This document shows positions 27,988 through 36,414 of a DNA stretch of 39,584 nucleotides, in pieces. The stretch is from Eubacteriales bacterium (GTDB taxonomy: Bacteria; Bacillota; Clostridia; Oscillospirales; CAG-272), in assembly GCA_018383975.1 (NCBI GenBank), contig JAHAZT010000037.1, positions 1 through 39,584 of the forward strand, read 5' to 3'. Both the position numbers and the translations under genes were made by a program. The notes below the pieces were generated by a model. The model saw nothing but the letters and a program-made list of their open reading frames with translations. It did not search any database and was not told the origin of the DNA. Numbering within the stretch: position 1 is the stretch's first letter; every line of letters begins with the position of its first letter.

Positions 27988-28239
27988 ATGAAAACACGAA
28001 AAAAAGCTTATGGGAGCGCTAATATGGTCGGTAAAAAAATCGAATATTTGCGTAAAAAGCGAGGGATAAAACAAAAGGATTTTATAGAAAGAATTCAGGT
28101 GATGGGGTGTGATATGAATCCTACCAGCTACTCAAAACTCGAAGGACAGTTAAGGAGTGCAACTGATATGGAGATTTATGTTATTTCGAAAATTTTGAAC
28201 GTGAGCATAGAAGACTTATTTGATATAGAAAATGGTTAA
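27988..28239 (+). CDS. XRE-family helix-turn-helix transcriptional regulator
   Basis: VGKKIEYLRKKRGIKQKDFIERIQ...TSYSKLEGQLRSATDMEIYVISKILNVSIEDLF; agggga upstream of ATG 27988. Confidence 0.85.
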   Translation: MKTRKKAYGSANMVGKKIEYLRKKRGIKQKDFIERIQVMGCDMNPTSYSKLEGQLRSATDMEIYVISKILNVSIEDLFDIENG

Positions 28240-28260
28240 ACTACTAAGTTTGAAATAGTT

Positions 28261-28676
28261 GGGATTCGAATTCTCGCGTCTCGACGACGCTCGGCCAGGC
28301 TCGGCTCTGACGTGCCAAAGGGCACGTCATTCACTACCGAGCCCGTTCGAATCCGCTTGTCAAAAGGAAAAGGGGGATTCGAATTCTCGCGTCTCGACGA
28401 CGCTCGGTCAGGCTCGGCTCTGACAGTCTCGCTGCGGCTCGGTCACACTCGGGTTCTGACAGCCGTCTAAGGCTGTCATTCATTGCCCTCGTGCCGCTTC
28501 GCTACGTCAAAGGCTGTCATTCACTACCGAGCCAGTTCGAATCCGCTTGTCAAAAGGAAAAGGGGGATTCGAATTCTCGCAGCTCGACGCCGCTCGGTCA
28601 GGCTCGGCTCTGACAGCCATCCAAGGCTGTCATTCACTACCGAGCCCGTTCGAATCCCCTGTGCCAAAAGGAAAAG
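28261..28676. repeat. Array of three nested-hairpin repeat units (113, 190, 113 bp), the middle one containing a nested extra copy
   Basis: Units start gggattcgaattctcgc at 28261, 28374, 28564; each ends gttcgaatcc...caaaaggaaaag. Confidence 0.92.
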
Positions 28677-28704
28677 AGCGCTTTCAGCGCTCTTTTCCTT
28701 TTGG
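28664..28704 (-). terminator. Perfect 19-bp stem directly after tRNA-Arg, includes the CCA tail
   Basis: CCAAAAGGAAAAGAGCGCT-ttc-AGCGCTCTTTTCCTTTTGG. Confidence 0.75.
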
Positions 28705-28778
28705 CCTGCCCTGGGGGATTCGAACCCCCAACCGTCAGAATCGGAATCTGATACTCTATCCAATTGCGCTAAGGGCAG
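28702..28778 (-). tRNA. tRNA-Arg(CCG)
   Basis: Cloverleaf CTGCCCT/AGGGCAG acceptor, anticodon loop TTCCGAT, T arm GGGGGTTCGAATCCCCC, encoded CCA. Confidence 0.96.
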
Positions 28779-28799
28779 ATATTAAATCCCTTGCGGGAT

Positions 28800-29606
28800 T
28801 CAGTCATTTTTTGAAAGATCTATGAGCCTTTCGGCGTTTTTATAAAACAGCTTTTCCTTCTGTTCTGCGGAAAGTCCCAGTTTATCTATAAACGCCATTG
28901 TGTCCGCGGGGGTTTCCCAAGGGGAATCTGTTGCGAACATTATTCTGTTGTTATCAAATGCGGAGAAGACCTTTCTTGCTCCTTCAACGTCGCCGACGTG
29001 CGAAGAATACGCCGTGTCTATCCAGATGTTCTTCTTTGACAGAAGCTCTGCCGACTTTTCATACATAAAATTAGCTCCGAAATGCGCGCAGACAAGTCGC
29101 AGAGAAGGGAACTTGTCGCAAACGGAGGCAATCATTTCCGGCGTTGCGTGAACGTGGTCGAGCGAGACAAAATCAAGCCCCGCATGAATGATGACGGTCA
29201 GGTCGTATTCCGCACATGCGGAAAGAACCTCCGAAAATGCGTCGTCCGCAAAGTCGTGACTCATAAAATCGGGATGAAGTTTTATGCCGTAAAGTCCCGA
29301 TTCTTTTATCTGCTTTGCGGCGGATTTTTTATCGGGGCAGTCGGGATTTATTGATCCGAACGAAATAATTCTTCCTTTATAATTATTTATGGCGGCGGCA
29401 AATTTATTGACGTTTTCCTGCTGGTGGGGATTTGTTGCAATGTTGAGCACGAAGCTCTTGTCAACGCCGTATTCATCCATGGACGAAATCAGTCCGGAAA
29501 GGGTGCCGTCCGTATGCGCAAGCTGCTTGCTTTCGCCGGAAAGAACGTTTATTGCCTTCGGTGCAAGCGCGTCGGGAAAGCAATGTGTGTGCGTGTCGAT
29601 AAGCAT
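28800..29606 (-). CDS. amidohydrolase family protein (Amidohydro_2-like metal-dependent hydrolase)
   Basis: MLIDTHTHCFPD...GIKLHPDF...VIIHAG...LVCAHFG...IMFATDSPWETP. Confidence 0.9.
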   Translation of the reverse strand: MLIDTHTHCFPDALAPKAINVLSGESKQLAHTDGTLSGLISSMDEYGVDKSFVLNIATNPHQQENVNKFAAAINNYKGRIISFGSINPDCPDKKSAAKQIKESGLYGIKLHPDFMSHDFADDAFSEVLSACAEYDLTVIIHAGLDFVSLDHVHATPEMIASVCDKFPSLRLVCAHFGANFMYEKSAELLSKKNIWIDTAYSSHVGDVEGARKVFSAFDNNRIMFATDSPWETPADTMAFIDKLGLSAEQKEKLFYKNAERLIDLSKND

Positions 29607-29860
29607 TATTTGCCCATCGCCTCCTCAATTGCCTTTGCGAGCTGATCGGGACACGACGTGCCTCTGCCGCCGCAGTCCGTTCCCTTGAGAAGCGCGACAA
29701 CCTCGTCTGCTTTTCTGCCGACGACAAGCTTTGATACGCCCTGCGTGTTTCCGTTGCAACCGCCCGTGAATTTTACGTTGCGGACGATACCGTCCTCAAT
29801 TTCAACGTGTATCATGCGGGAGCATGTGCCGTGCGTTTTATAATCAACAGTATTTGTCAT
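29606..29860 (-). CDS. TSCPD domain-containing protein (TIGR03905-like)
   Basis: THGTCSRMIHVEIEDGIVRNVKFTGGCNGNTQGVSKLVVGRKADEVVALLKGTDCGGRGTSCPDQLAKAIEEA. Confidence 0.9.
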   Translation of the reverse strand: MTNTVDYKTHGTCSRMIHVEIEDGIVRNVKFTGGCNGNTQGVSKLVVGRKADEVVALLKGTDCGGRGTSCPDQLAKAIEEAMGK

Positions 29861-30028
29861 ATAAAAACCTTCTTTTTCAATTTTAATTCCAATAAATTAT
29901 ACCATATAGGAGGTGAAAGTCCACACTATTTTTGAAAAAAGAATTGATTTGTGCAAAATGCATAAAAAACTTTTAAAAAATTCTCCAAAATTCTGCTAAA
30001 AATTTTTTAGCAAATTTTCGAAAAAGTA

Positions 30029-30057
30029 TTGCAAAAAATGACCGTATAATGTAGAAT
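30029..30057 (+). promoter_or_regulatory. Promoter of the S10 ribosomal protein operon
   Basis: TTGCAA (30029-30034), 17-nt spacer, TAGAAT (30052-30057); alternative -10 TATAAT at 30045. Confidence 0.55.
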
Positions 30058-30063
30058 TAAAAA

Positions 30064-30359
30064 GCTTGATGTGCGATGAAGCGGGAGGTTGCCGTGATTT
30101 CACGGGTAATTTCCGCAGAGTATGTCCGACATTGAACCGGGCGAGAGCTTTTTTGGAATCTCTTTTGATGTTTTGGATATTGCGCCGCGTGCGGCGTCAA
30201 TCCGATGAAAAACACAAGTGCCGCCGGAAAATTTTCCGGTTTTTATTAAGAGGGCGTGGAAACGCCCGGCAGAGTGTTCCGTAAAGCTGAGACGCGGACG
30301 GCGAAAGCCGAAAACGTCGCCGCCTACTTAAAAATCTTAAACAGGAGGCAAAGAAAACA
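30064..30359 (+). promoter_or_regulatory. Long structured leader of rpsJ with terminator-like hairpin
   Basis: CGCCGCGTGCGGCG (30183-30196), CCGGAAAATTTTCCGG+TTTTTATT (30224-30247), GGGCGtggaaaCGCCC downstream; about 300 nt without CDS. Confidence 0.55.
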
Positions 30360-30671
30360 GTGGCAACAAGCGAAAAAATCCGAATCAGACTCAAAAGCTA
30401 CGATCACACTCTGATCGACGCCGCAGCGAAGAAGATCGTTGAGACCGCAAAGAGAAACGGCTCTGAAGTTTCCGGTCCCATTCCGCTCCCCACGGAGAAG
30501 GAAGTCGTCACAATCCTGCGCGCAGTCCACAAGTATAAGGACAGCAGAGAGCAGTTCGAAATCAGAACCCACAAGAGACTTATCGACGTAATCAAGCCGT
30601 CGCAGAAGACAATTGAAGCTCTTACGGGTCTTGAACTTCCGGCCGGCGTTGAAATTGAAATAAAGCTCTGA
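30360..30671 (+). CDS. rpsJ: 30S ribosomal protein S10 (GTG start)
   Basis: [42 protein letters not shown]. Confidence 0.98.
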   Translation: MATSEKIRIRLKSYDHTLIDAAAKKIVETAKRNGSEVSGPIPLPTEKEVVTILRAVHKYKDSREQFEIRTHKRLIDVIKPSQKTIEALTGLELPAGVEIEIKL

Positions 30672-30809
30672 ACCACAAAACAAGGCTGAAACAATTTCAT
30701 TTGGCATAAATGCGGGAACAATCTTCCTTATATATTATATGCCGCGGTCACGTTGACCCGCTCAACTTGCGTGATGGTCAACCAATAACCAAAACAGGAG
30801 GAAAAAACA

Positions 30810-31442
30810 ATGAAAAAAGGTATCATCGGTAAGAAAATCGGCATGACGCAGATTTTCGACGAGGCCGGAAATGTGGTTCCGGTCACGGTAATCGAGGCAG
30901 GTCCCTGCGTTGTCGTTCAGAAGAAGACAACCGAAACCGACGGCTATGACAGCGTTCAGCTCGGTTTTGAGGACATTGCCGACAAAAAGCTCACAAAGCC
31001 TGTTGCAGGTCATTTTGCAAAAGCAGGCGTTGCGGCTAAGAGACATCTCAAGGAATTCCGCCTTGATGACGCAAAGACAATGAACGTAGGCGACGTCGTT
31101 GCAGCCGATACGTTCGCAGCAGGCGACAGAGTTGATGTCACGGGCATCACAAAGGGTCACGGCTATTCCGGCGTTATAAAGAGATGGAACTGCCACAAGC
31201 TCAGAATGACGCACGGCGTAGGCCCTGTTCACCGTCAACCCGGTTCCATGGGCGCTAACTCATCTCCGTCGCGTATATTCAAAAACAAAAAGATGGCGGG
31301 TCAGTACGGTAACGAACAGGTTACGGTACAGAACCTTAACGTAGTACGTGTTGACGCAGAAAAGAACCTCATCGCAGTCAAGGGTGCAATCCCCGGCGCG
31401 AAGGGCGGAATCGTATTTATCCGCAACACGGTTAAAGGCTGA
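30810..31442 (+). CDS. rplC: 50S ribosomal protein L3
   Basis: [45 protein letters not shown]. Confidence 0.98.
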   Translation: MKKGIIGKKIGMTQIFDEAGNVVPVTVIEAGPCVVVQKKTTETDGYDSVQLGFEDIADKKLTKPVAGHFAKAGVAAKRHLKEFRLDDAKTMNVGDVVAADTFAAGDRVDVTGITKGHGYSGVIKRWNCHKLRMTHGVGPVHRQPGSMGANSSPSRIFKNKKMAGQYGNEQVTVQNLNVVRVDAEKNLIAVKGAIPGAKGGIVFIRNTVKG

Positions 31443-31459
31443 GAAGGAGGAACGACACA

Positions 31460-32083
31460 ATGGCTGAAATGAAAGTTTTGGACATGTCCGGTGCTCAGGT
31501 TGGCACGATTGACCTCTGCGACGCTATATTCGCAGTTGAAGTCAACGAGGCTATCCTTCACGCAGCGGTCAGAATGTACCTTCTCAATCAAAGACAAGGT
31601 ACACAGTCTGCTCTTACAAGAACAGAGGTTTCCGGCGGCGGTAAGAAACCGTGGCGCCAGAAGGGCACAGGCAGAGCGAGACAGGGCAGCACACGCGCTC
31701 CCCAGTGGACGCACGGCGGCGTTGCATTTGCTCCGAAGCCCAGATCCTATCGCACGACAATGAACAGGAAGACAAGACAGCTCGCTATGAAGAGCGCACT
31801 CTCTTCCAAGGTTGCCGGCGGCGAATTCGTTTGTGTGGACGCTATCACGGCAAGCGAATACAAAACAAAGACAATGGTGAATATGCTCAAGGCTATCGGC
31901 GCAGAAGGAAAGGCACTCGTTGTTCTCTCCGAAAAGAATGATATGGTTGTCCGCAGCCTTGCAAACATTCCCGGCGTTAAGACAGCGTATGCGAACACAA
32001 TCAATGTGTACGACATTCTTAACTGTGACAAGCTCGTCATGGCTAAGGGCGCGGTCGAACAGATCACGGAGGTGTATGCATAA
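31460..32083 (+). CDS. rplD: 50S ribosomal protein L4
   Basis: RQGTQSALTRTEVSGGGKKPWRQKGTGRARQGSTRAPQWTHGGVAFAPKPR. Confidence 0.98.
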   Translation: MAEMKVLDMSGAQVGTIDLCDAIFAVEVNEAILHAAVRMYLLNQRQGTQSALTRTEVSGGGKKPWRQKGTGRARQGSTRAPQWTHGGVAFAPKPRSYRTTMNRKTRQLAMKSALSSKVAGGEFVCVDAITASEYKTKTMVNMLKAIGAEGKALVVLSEKNDMVVRSLANIPGVKTAYANTINVYDILNCDKLVMAKGAVEQITEVYA

Positions 32084-32382
32084 TGAAAACGGCTCATGAT
32101 ATCATAATCAGACCGATTATTTCGGAAGCAAGCCTTGACGGAACGAAGATAAAGAAGTATACCTTCGAGGTTCTTCGCACGGCGACGAAGCCCGAAATCG
32201 CAAGCGCGGTTGAAGCGGTTTTCGACGGTGTAAAGGTTGAATCCGTAAACACGGTCAGCGTAAAGAGCAAACCGAAGTCACTCGGCGGTCGTAAGCCCGG
32301 TGCAACAAGAACATGGAAGAAAGCCATCGTTACCCTTACAAAGGATTCCAAGACGATCGCCTTCTTCGACGGAATGATTTAA
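32083..32382 (+). CDS. rplW: 50S ribosomal protein L23
   Basis: DIIIRPIISEASLDGTKIKKYTFEV; operon position. Confidence 0.97.
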   Translation: MKTAHDIIIRPIISEASLDGTKIKKYTFEVLRTATKPEIASAVEAVFDGVKVESVNTVSVKSKPKSLGGRKPGATRTWKKAIVTLTKDSKTIAFFDGMI

Positions 32383-32400
32383 TGAGGAGGAGCAGCGAAT

Positions 32401-33234
32401 ATGGCAACAGTAAAATATAATCCTACGACTCCCGGCAGAAGAGGAATGACAGTTCCGGATTTTGCGGAAATCACGAAGTTCTCTCCCGAAAAGAGCCTTC
32501 TTGCGGTTAAGAAAAAACACGCCGGCAGAAACAGCTACGGCAAGATCACAGTCCGTCATCACGGCGGCGGCAACAAGCAGAAGTACAGAATAGTCGACTT
32601 CAAGCGCGATTATTTTGAAGGCGCGGCAAAGGTTATCGGTATCGAATACGACCCCAACCGCACAGCTTACATCGCCCTCATTCAGTATGAAAACGGCGAA
32701 AAGAAGTATATCATCGCTCCCGTAGGTATTAAAGACGGCGATATGATATATTCCGGAGCGGAAGCCGACATCAAGCCCGGCAACACGCTTCCGATAGAAA
32801 AGATCCCCGTAGGTACTTTTATCTACAACATTGAGCTTTACGCAGGCAAGGGCGGTCAGCTCGTTCGCAGCGCGGGAAGCGCGGCTCAGCTCATGGCGAA
32901 AGAAAACGGCATGGCTCAGGTCAGACTTCCTTCCGGCGAAGTGAGACTTATCCGTCTTGATTGCAAGGCGACAATCGGTCAGGTTTCCAACATCGACCAT
33001 GAGAACGTCAAGATCGGTAAAGCGGGTAAGACACGTCACAGAGGCGTCCGTCCTACGGTACGCGGTTCTGTCATGAACCCCTGCGATCACCCTCACGGCG
33101 GTGGTGAAGGTAAGTCACCTATCGGTCGTCCCACTCCCGTTACTCCTTGGGGCAAGCCCACAATGGGTTATAAGACGAGAGATAAGAAGGCAAGAACCGA
33201 AAAGTTCATTGTAAAACACAGAAACGGTAAATAA
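32401..33234 (+). CDS. rplB: 50S ribosomal protein L2
   Basis: [28 protein letters not shown]...[24 protein letters not shown]. Confidence 0.98.
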   Translation: MATVKYNPTTPGRRGMTVPDFAEITKFSPEKSLLAVKKKHAGRNSYGKITVRHHGGGNKQKYRIVDFKRDYFEGAAKVIGIEYDPNRTAYIALIQYENGEKKYIIAPVGIKDGDMIYSGAEADIKPGNTLPIEKIPVGTFIYNIELYAGKGGQLVRSAGSAAQLMAKENGMAQVRLPSGEVRLIRLDCKATIGQVSNIDHENVKIGKAGKTRHRGVRPTVRGSVMNPCDHPHGGGEGKSPIGRPTPVTPWGKPTMGYKTRDKKARTEKFIVKHRNGK

Positions 33235-33247
33235 GGAGGCATAAGAA

Positions 33248-33523
33248 ATGAGCAGAAGCTTGAAAAAAGGACCTTTCGTTGAAGAAAAGCTTTATTCCAG
33301 AGTTGAAGCCATGAATAAAGCCGGAGAGAAAAAGGTCGTCAAAACCTGGTCGCGTGCTTCCGTTATCTTCCCTGAATTCGTTGGACACACAATCGCTGTT
33401 CACGACGGAAGAAAACACGTTCCGGTTTATGTGACGGAGGACATGGTCGGACATCGCCTCGGCGAGTTCGCTCCCACACGTACCTTCCGCGGACATTCCG
33501 GTTCAAAAACATCAAACACCTAA
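33248..33523 (+). CDS. rpsS: 30S ribosomal protein S19
   Basis: [15 protein letters not shown]...[51 protein letters not shown]. Confidence 0.98.
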   Translation: MSRSLKKGPFVEEKLYSRVEAMNKAGEKKVVKTWSRASVIFPEFVGHTIAVHDGRKHVPVYVTEDMVGHRLGEFAPTRTFRGHSGSKTSNT

Positions 33524-33552
33524 TGTACCGAGCTAAGGAGGAATAATTTATC

Positions 33553-33888
33553 ATGGAAGCAAGAGCATATCTTAAGTATGCCAGAATTTCCCCGCGCAAA
33601 GTACAGATCGTGCTTGACCTTATCAGAGGTAAGGATGCGGGAACCGCAATGGCAATACTCAAAAACACTCCCAAGTCGGCAAGCGAATACCTTATAAAGC
33701 TGCTTAAGAGCGCAGTTGCAAATGCTGAAAATAATTTCGGCATGGACGCAAGCAAGCTTTATGTATCCGAATGCTTCGTTTGCCCCGGCCCCACGCTCAA
33801 GAGACTTCTTCCGCGTGCTAAGGGCAGCGCAGACAGACTCCTCAAGAGATCGTCTCACGTTACGATCGCTTTGAAGGAAAGAGCTTAA
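33553..33888 (+). CDS. rplV: 50S ribosomal protein L22
   Basis: [23 protein letters not shown]...[26 protein letters not shown]. Confidence 0.98.
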   Translation: MEARAYLKYARISPRKVQIVLDLIRGKDAGTAMAILKNTPKSASEYLIKLLKSAVANAENNFGMDASKLYVSECFVCPGPTLKRLLPRAKGSADRLLKRSSHVTIALKERA

Positions 33889-33905
33889 GAGAGGGAGGAC
33901 GAAAA

Positions 33906-34712
33906 ATGGGTCAGAAAGTTAATCCGCACGGTCTCCGTGTCGGTGTAATCAAGGATTGGGACTCGAGATGGTTCGCAGATGACAAAACATTCGGCGATAC
34001 ACTCGTTTCCGACTACAAACTGAGAAAGTATCTCAAAGAGAAGCTTTACTCCGCAGGTGTTCCGAAGATCGAAATCGAACGTACACCCCAGAACGTAAAG
34101 GTTCTCATCCACTGCGCTAAACCCGGTGTTGTTATCGGTCGCGGCGGTGCTGAAATCGAAAAGCTCCGCGCTGAGATCGAAAAACTCGTAGGCAAGCCTG
34201 CGCTTGTAAACGTTGCGGAGGTCAAAGCTCCCGACCTTGACGCTCAGCTTGTTGCAGAGAGCATCGCGGCACAGCTCGAAAAGAGAATTGCGTTCCGCCG
34301 CGCCATGAAACAGGCTATCGGCAGAACGATGAGACTCGGTGCAAAGGGAATCAAGATTTCCTGCGGCGGTCGTCATAACGGCGCTGAAATTGCAAGAACC
34401 GAGCATTACCACGAAGGTACGATTCCGCTTCAGACGATTCGTGCTGACATTGACTACGGTTTTGCAGAAGCAAACACAACCTACGGCAAGATAGGCATTA
34501 AGTGCTGGATCTACAAGGGCGAAATCCTTGCAGACAAGATGGCTAAGGGTTATGTTCCTTCGGACAGACCCCGCGATGGCAGAAGAAACGACAGAGGCGA
34601 CCGCAAGGGCGGAGACCGCAGAAACGGCGACCGCAGACAGAACTTCGCGGGCAGCAATCGTGCTCCCAGACAGCAGCACAGAGACGGAGGCGATAAAAAT
34701 GTTAATGCCTAA
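33906..34712 (+). CDS. rpsC: 30S ribosomal protein S3
   Basis: [24 protein letters not shown]-terminal Arg/Gly/Asp-rich tail. Confidence 0.98.
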   Translation: MGQKVNPHGLRVGVIKDWDSRWFADDKTFGDTLVSDYKLRKYLKEKLYSAGVPKIEIERTPQNVKVLIHCAKPGVVIGRGGAEIEKLRAEIEKLVGKPALVNVAEVKAPDLDAQLVAESIAAQLEKRIAFRRAMKQAIGRTMRLGAKGIKISCGGRHNGAEIARTEHYHEGTIPLQTIRADIDYGFAEANTTYGKIGIKCWIYKGEILADKMAKGYVPSDRPRDGRRNDRGDRKGGDRRNGDRRQNFAGSNRAPRQQHRDGGDKNVNA

Positions 34713-35121
34713 AAGAGTTAAATACAGACGTGTGCAGCGCGGACGTCTGAAGGGCAAGGCTACAAGAGGCAACACCGTAACATACGGAATGTTCGGTCTT
34801 GCGGCGCTTGAACCCGCTTGGATCACAAGCAACCAGATAGAAGCAGCCCGTATCGCTATGACGCGTTACATCAAGCGTGGCGGTCAGGTATGGATCAAAA
34901 TCTTCCCGGATAAGCCGATCACGGAAAAGCCCGCCGAGACCCGAATGGGTTCCGGTAAAGGTTCTCCCGAATACTGGGTTGCAGTAGTTAAGCCGGGCAG
35001 AGTTATGTTTGAGATGGACGGCGTAAGCGAAGCGGACGCAAAGGAAGCTATGCGTCTTGCGGCAAACAAGCTCCCGATCAAATGTAAGTTTGTAAAGAAA
35101 GAAGAAGCAGAGGAGGAATAA
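34699..35121 (+). CDS. rplP: 50S ribosomal protein L16
   Basis: [62 protein letters not shown]; overlaps rpsC 3' end. Confidence 0.97.
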   Translation: MLMPKRVKYRRVQRGRLKGKATRGNTVTYGMFGLAALEPAWITSNQIEAARIAMTRYIKRGGQVWIKIFPDKPITEKPAETRMGSGKGSPEYWVAVVKPGRVMFEMDGVSEADAKEAMRLAANKLPIKCKFVKKEEAEEE

Positions 35122-35125
35122 TACA

Positions 35126-35317
35126 GTGAAAGCAGCAGAACTTAAAACAATGACTTCCGCTGAACTCGACGCGAAGCTCAAAGAGCTTAAAGCTGAGCTG
35201 TTCAACCTTCGCTTCCAGCACGCGATAAACCAGCTTGACAATCCCCACAAGATTACGGAAACCAAGAGGGACATCGCGAGAGTTATGACAGTCCTTCGCG
35301 AGAAGAACGAACAGTAA
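35126..35317 (+). CDS. rpmC: 50S ribosomal protein L29
   Basis: [38 protein letters not shown]. Confidence 0.97.
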   Translation: MKAAELKTMTSAELDAKLKELKAELFNLRFQHAINQLDNPHKITETKRDIARVMTVLREKNEQ

Positions 35318-35337
35318 TCTGAGAGAGGAGAAATGTC

Positions 35338-35604
35338 ATGAGTGAAGTAACAGAGAGAAATCTCAGAAAAACGAGAGTCGGCAAGGTCGTAAGTGACAAG
35401 ATGGACAAAACGATCGTTGTTGCTATCGAAGACAACGTTAAGCACCCCAAGTATGGCAAGGTCGTCAAGAGAACGGTTAAGCTCAAAGCTCACGATGAGA
35501 ACAACGAGTGCGCCATCGGCGACAAGGTCAGCGTAATGGAAACAAGACCCCTTTCTAAAGACAAGAGATGGCGTTTGGTTTCCATAATCGAAAAAGCAAA
35601 ATAA
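35338..35604 (+). CDS. rpsQ: 30S ribosomal protein S17
   Basis: [36 protein letters not shown]. Confidence 0.98.
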   Translation: MSEVTERNLRKTRVGKVVSDKMDKTIVVAIEDNVKHPKYGKVVKRTVKLKAHDENNECAIGDKVSVMETRPLSKDKRWRLVSIIEKAK

Positions 35605-35676
35605 AATTCACAGTGCAGGGCTGGAGCGACCGACGGTCGCAGCCTGTGAGATGTGAATGCTAAGGAGGAAAGCACA

Positions 35677-36045
35677 GTGATACAACAGCAATCGCTTATG
35701 AAAGTCGCCGACAATACCGGCGCAAAAGAACTTATGTGTATTCGTGTGCTCGGCGGTACCGGAAGAAGATATGCCGGTGTCGGAGATGTTGTGGTCGCAG
35801 CCGTTAAAAAGGCAGCTCCCGGCGGTCAGGTAAAGAAGGGCGAGGTCGTAAAGGCTGTTATCGTCCGTACCGTTAAGGGCATAAAACGCCCCGACGGTTC
35901 TACTCTCAGATTCGACGAGAACGCGGCAGTAATCATCAAAGATGACAAGACGCCGAGAGGCACACGTATATTTGGACCTGTGGCAAGAGAGCTCAGAGAC
36001 AAGGATTATCTTAAAATTCTTTCTCTCGCACCCGAAGTACTTTAA
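35677..36045 (+). CDS. rplN: 50S ribosomal protein L14 (GTG start)
   Basis: [46 protein letters not shown]; aaggagg RBS. Confidence 0.98.
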   Translation: MIQQQSLMKVADNTGAKELMCIRVLGGTGRRYAGVGDVVVAAVKKAAPGGQVKKGEVVKAVIVRTVKGIKRPDGSTLRFDENAAVIIKDDKTPRGTRIFGPVARELRDKDYLKILSLAPEVL

Positions 36046-36060
36046 TGGAGGAATCTTAAA

Positions 36061-36399
36061 ATGAAAATGCATATCAAAAAAGACGATACCGTTATTGTTA
36101 TCTCCGGTGACGACAAGGGCGCAAAGGGCAAGGTCCTTGCGGTATCCCCCGAAGAGGGCAAGGTTATCGTTGAAAAAGTAAACGTACAGACAAAGCACGT
36201 AAAGGCAAGAAAGCAGAACGACCCCAGCGGCATTATGAAGGTCGAGGGCGCGATTTACGCAGACAAGGTTATGCTTTATTGCGACAAGTGCAAGGCAGGC
36301 CGCCGTGTAAAGACGCTCGTCGATACAAAGACGGACAAAAACGGCAAGACCAAAACAATCAAAACCCGCGTTTGTGCAAAATGCGGAAGCAAGTTTTAA
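36061..36399 (+). CDS. rplX: 50S ribosomal protein L24
   Basis: MHIKKDDTVIVISGDDKGAKGKVLAV; C-terminal paired CxxC. Confidence 0.97.
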   Translation: MKMHIKKDDTVIVISGDDKGAKGKVLAVSPEEGKVIVEKVNVQTKHVKARKQNDPSGIMKVEGAIYADKVMLYCDKCKAGRRVKTLVDTKTDKNGKTKTIKTRVCAKCGSKF

Positions 36400-36414
36400 T
36401 GGAGGTAAGATGAA

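Noticed and set aside
27010-28239. Toxin-antitoxin pair
   Set aside because: The lipoprotein has a secretion signal and the regulator is divergent with its own operators; no recognised toxin fold or typical overlapping TA gene order.
28261-28676. CRISPR array
   Set aside because: Units are long, of unequal length (113/190/113), lack unique spacers and are themselves nested palindromes; no cas genes in the window.
28483-28825. Small ORFs (100, 92 and 79 aa) across the repeats and tRNA-Arg
   Set aside because: They translate the repeat array and tRNA on either strand; a likely source of false hypothetical proteins.
29900-29925. ggaggtgaaagtcc motif resembling group II intron sequence
   Set aside because: No reverse transcriptase ORF, domain V or other intron structure nearby.
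29995-30011. GCTAAAAATTTTTTAGC hairpin upstream of rpsJ
   Set aside because: Pure A/T stem in a very AT-rich stretch; too weak to call as a terminator.
34560-34712. Arg/Gly/Asp-rich tail of S3 as a novel domain
   Set aside because: Variable disordered S3 C-terminal tails are common; overlap with the rplP start is also ordinary.
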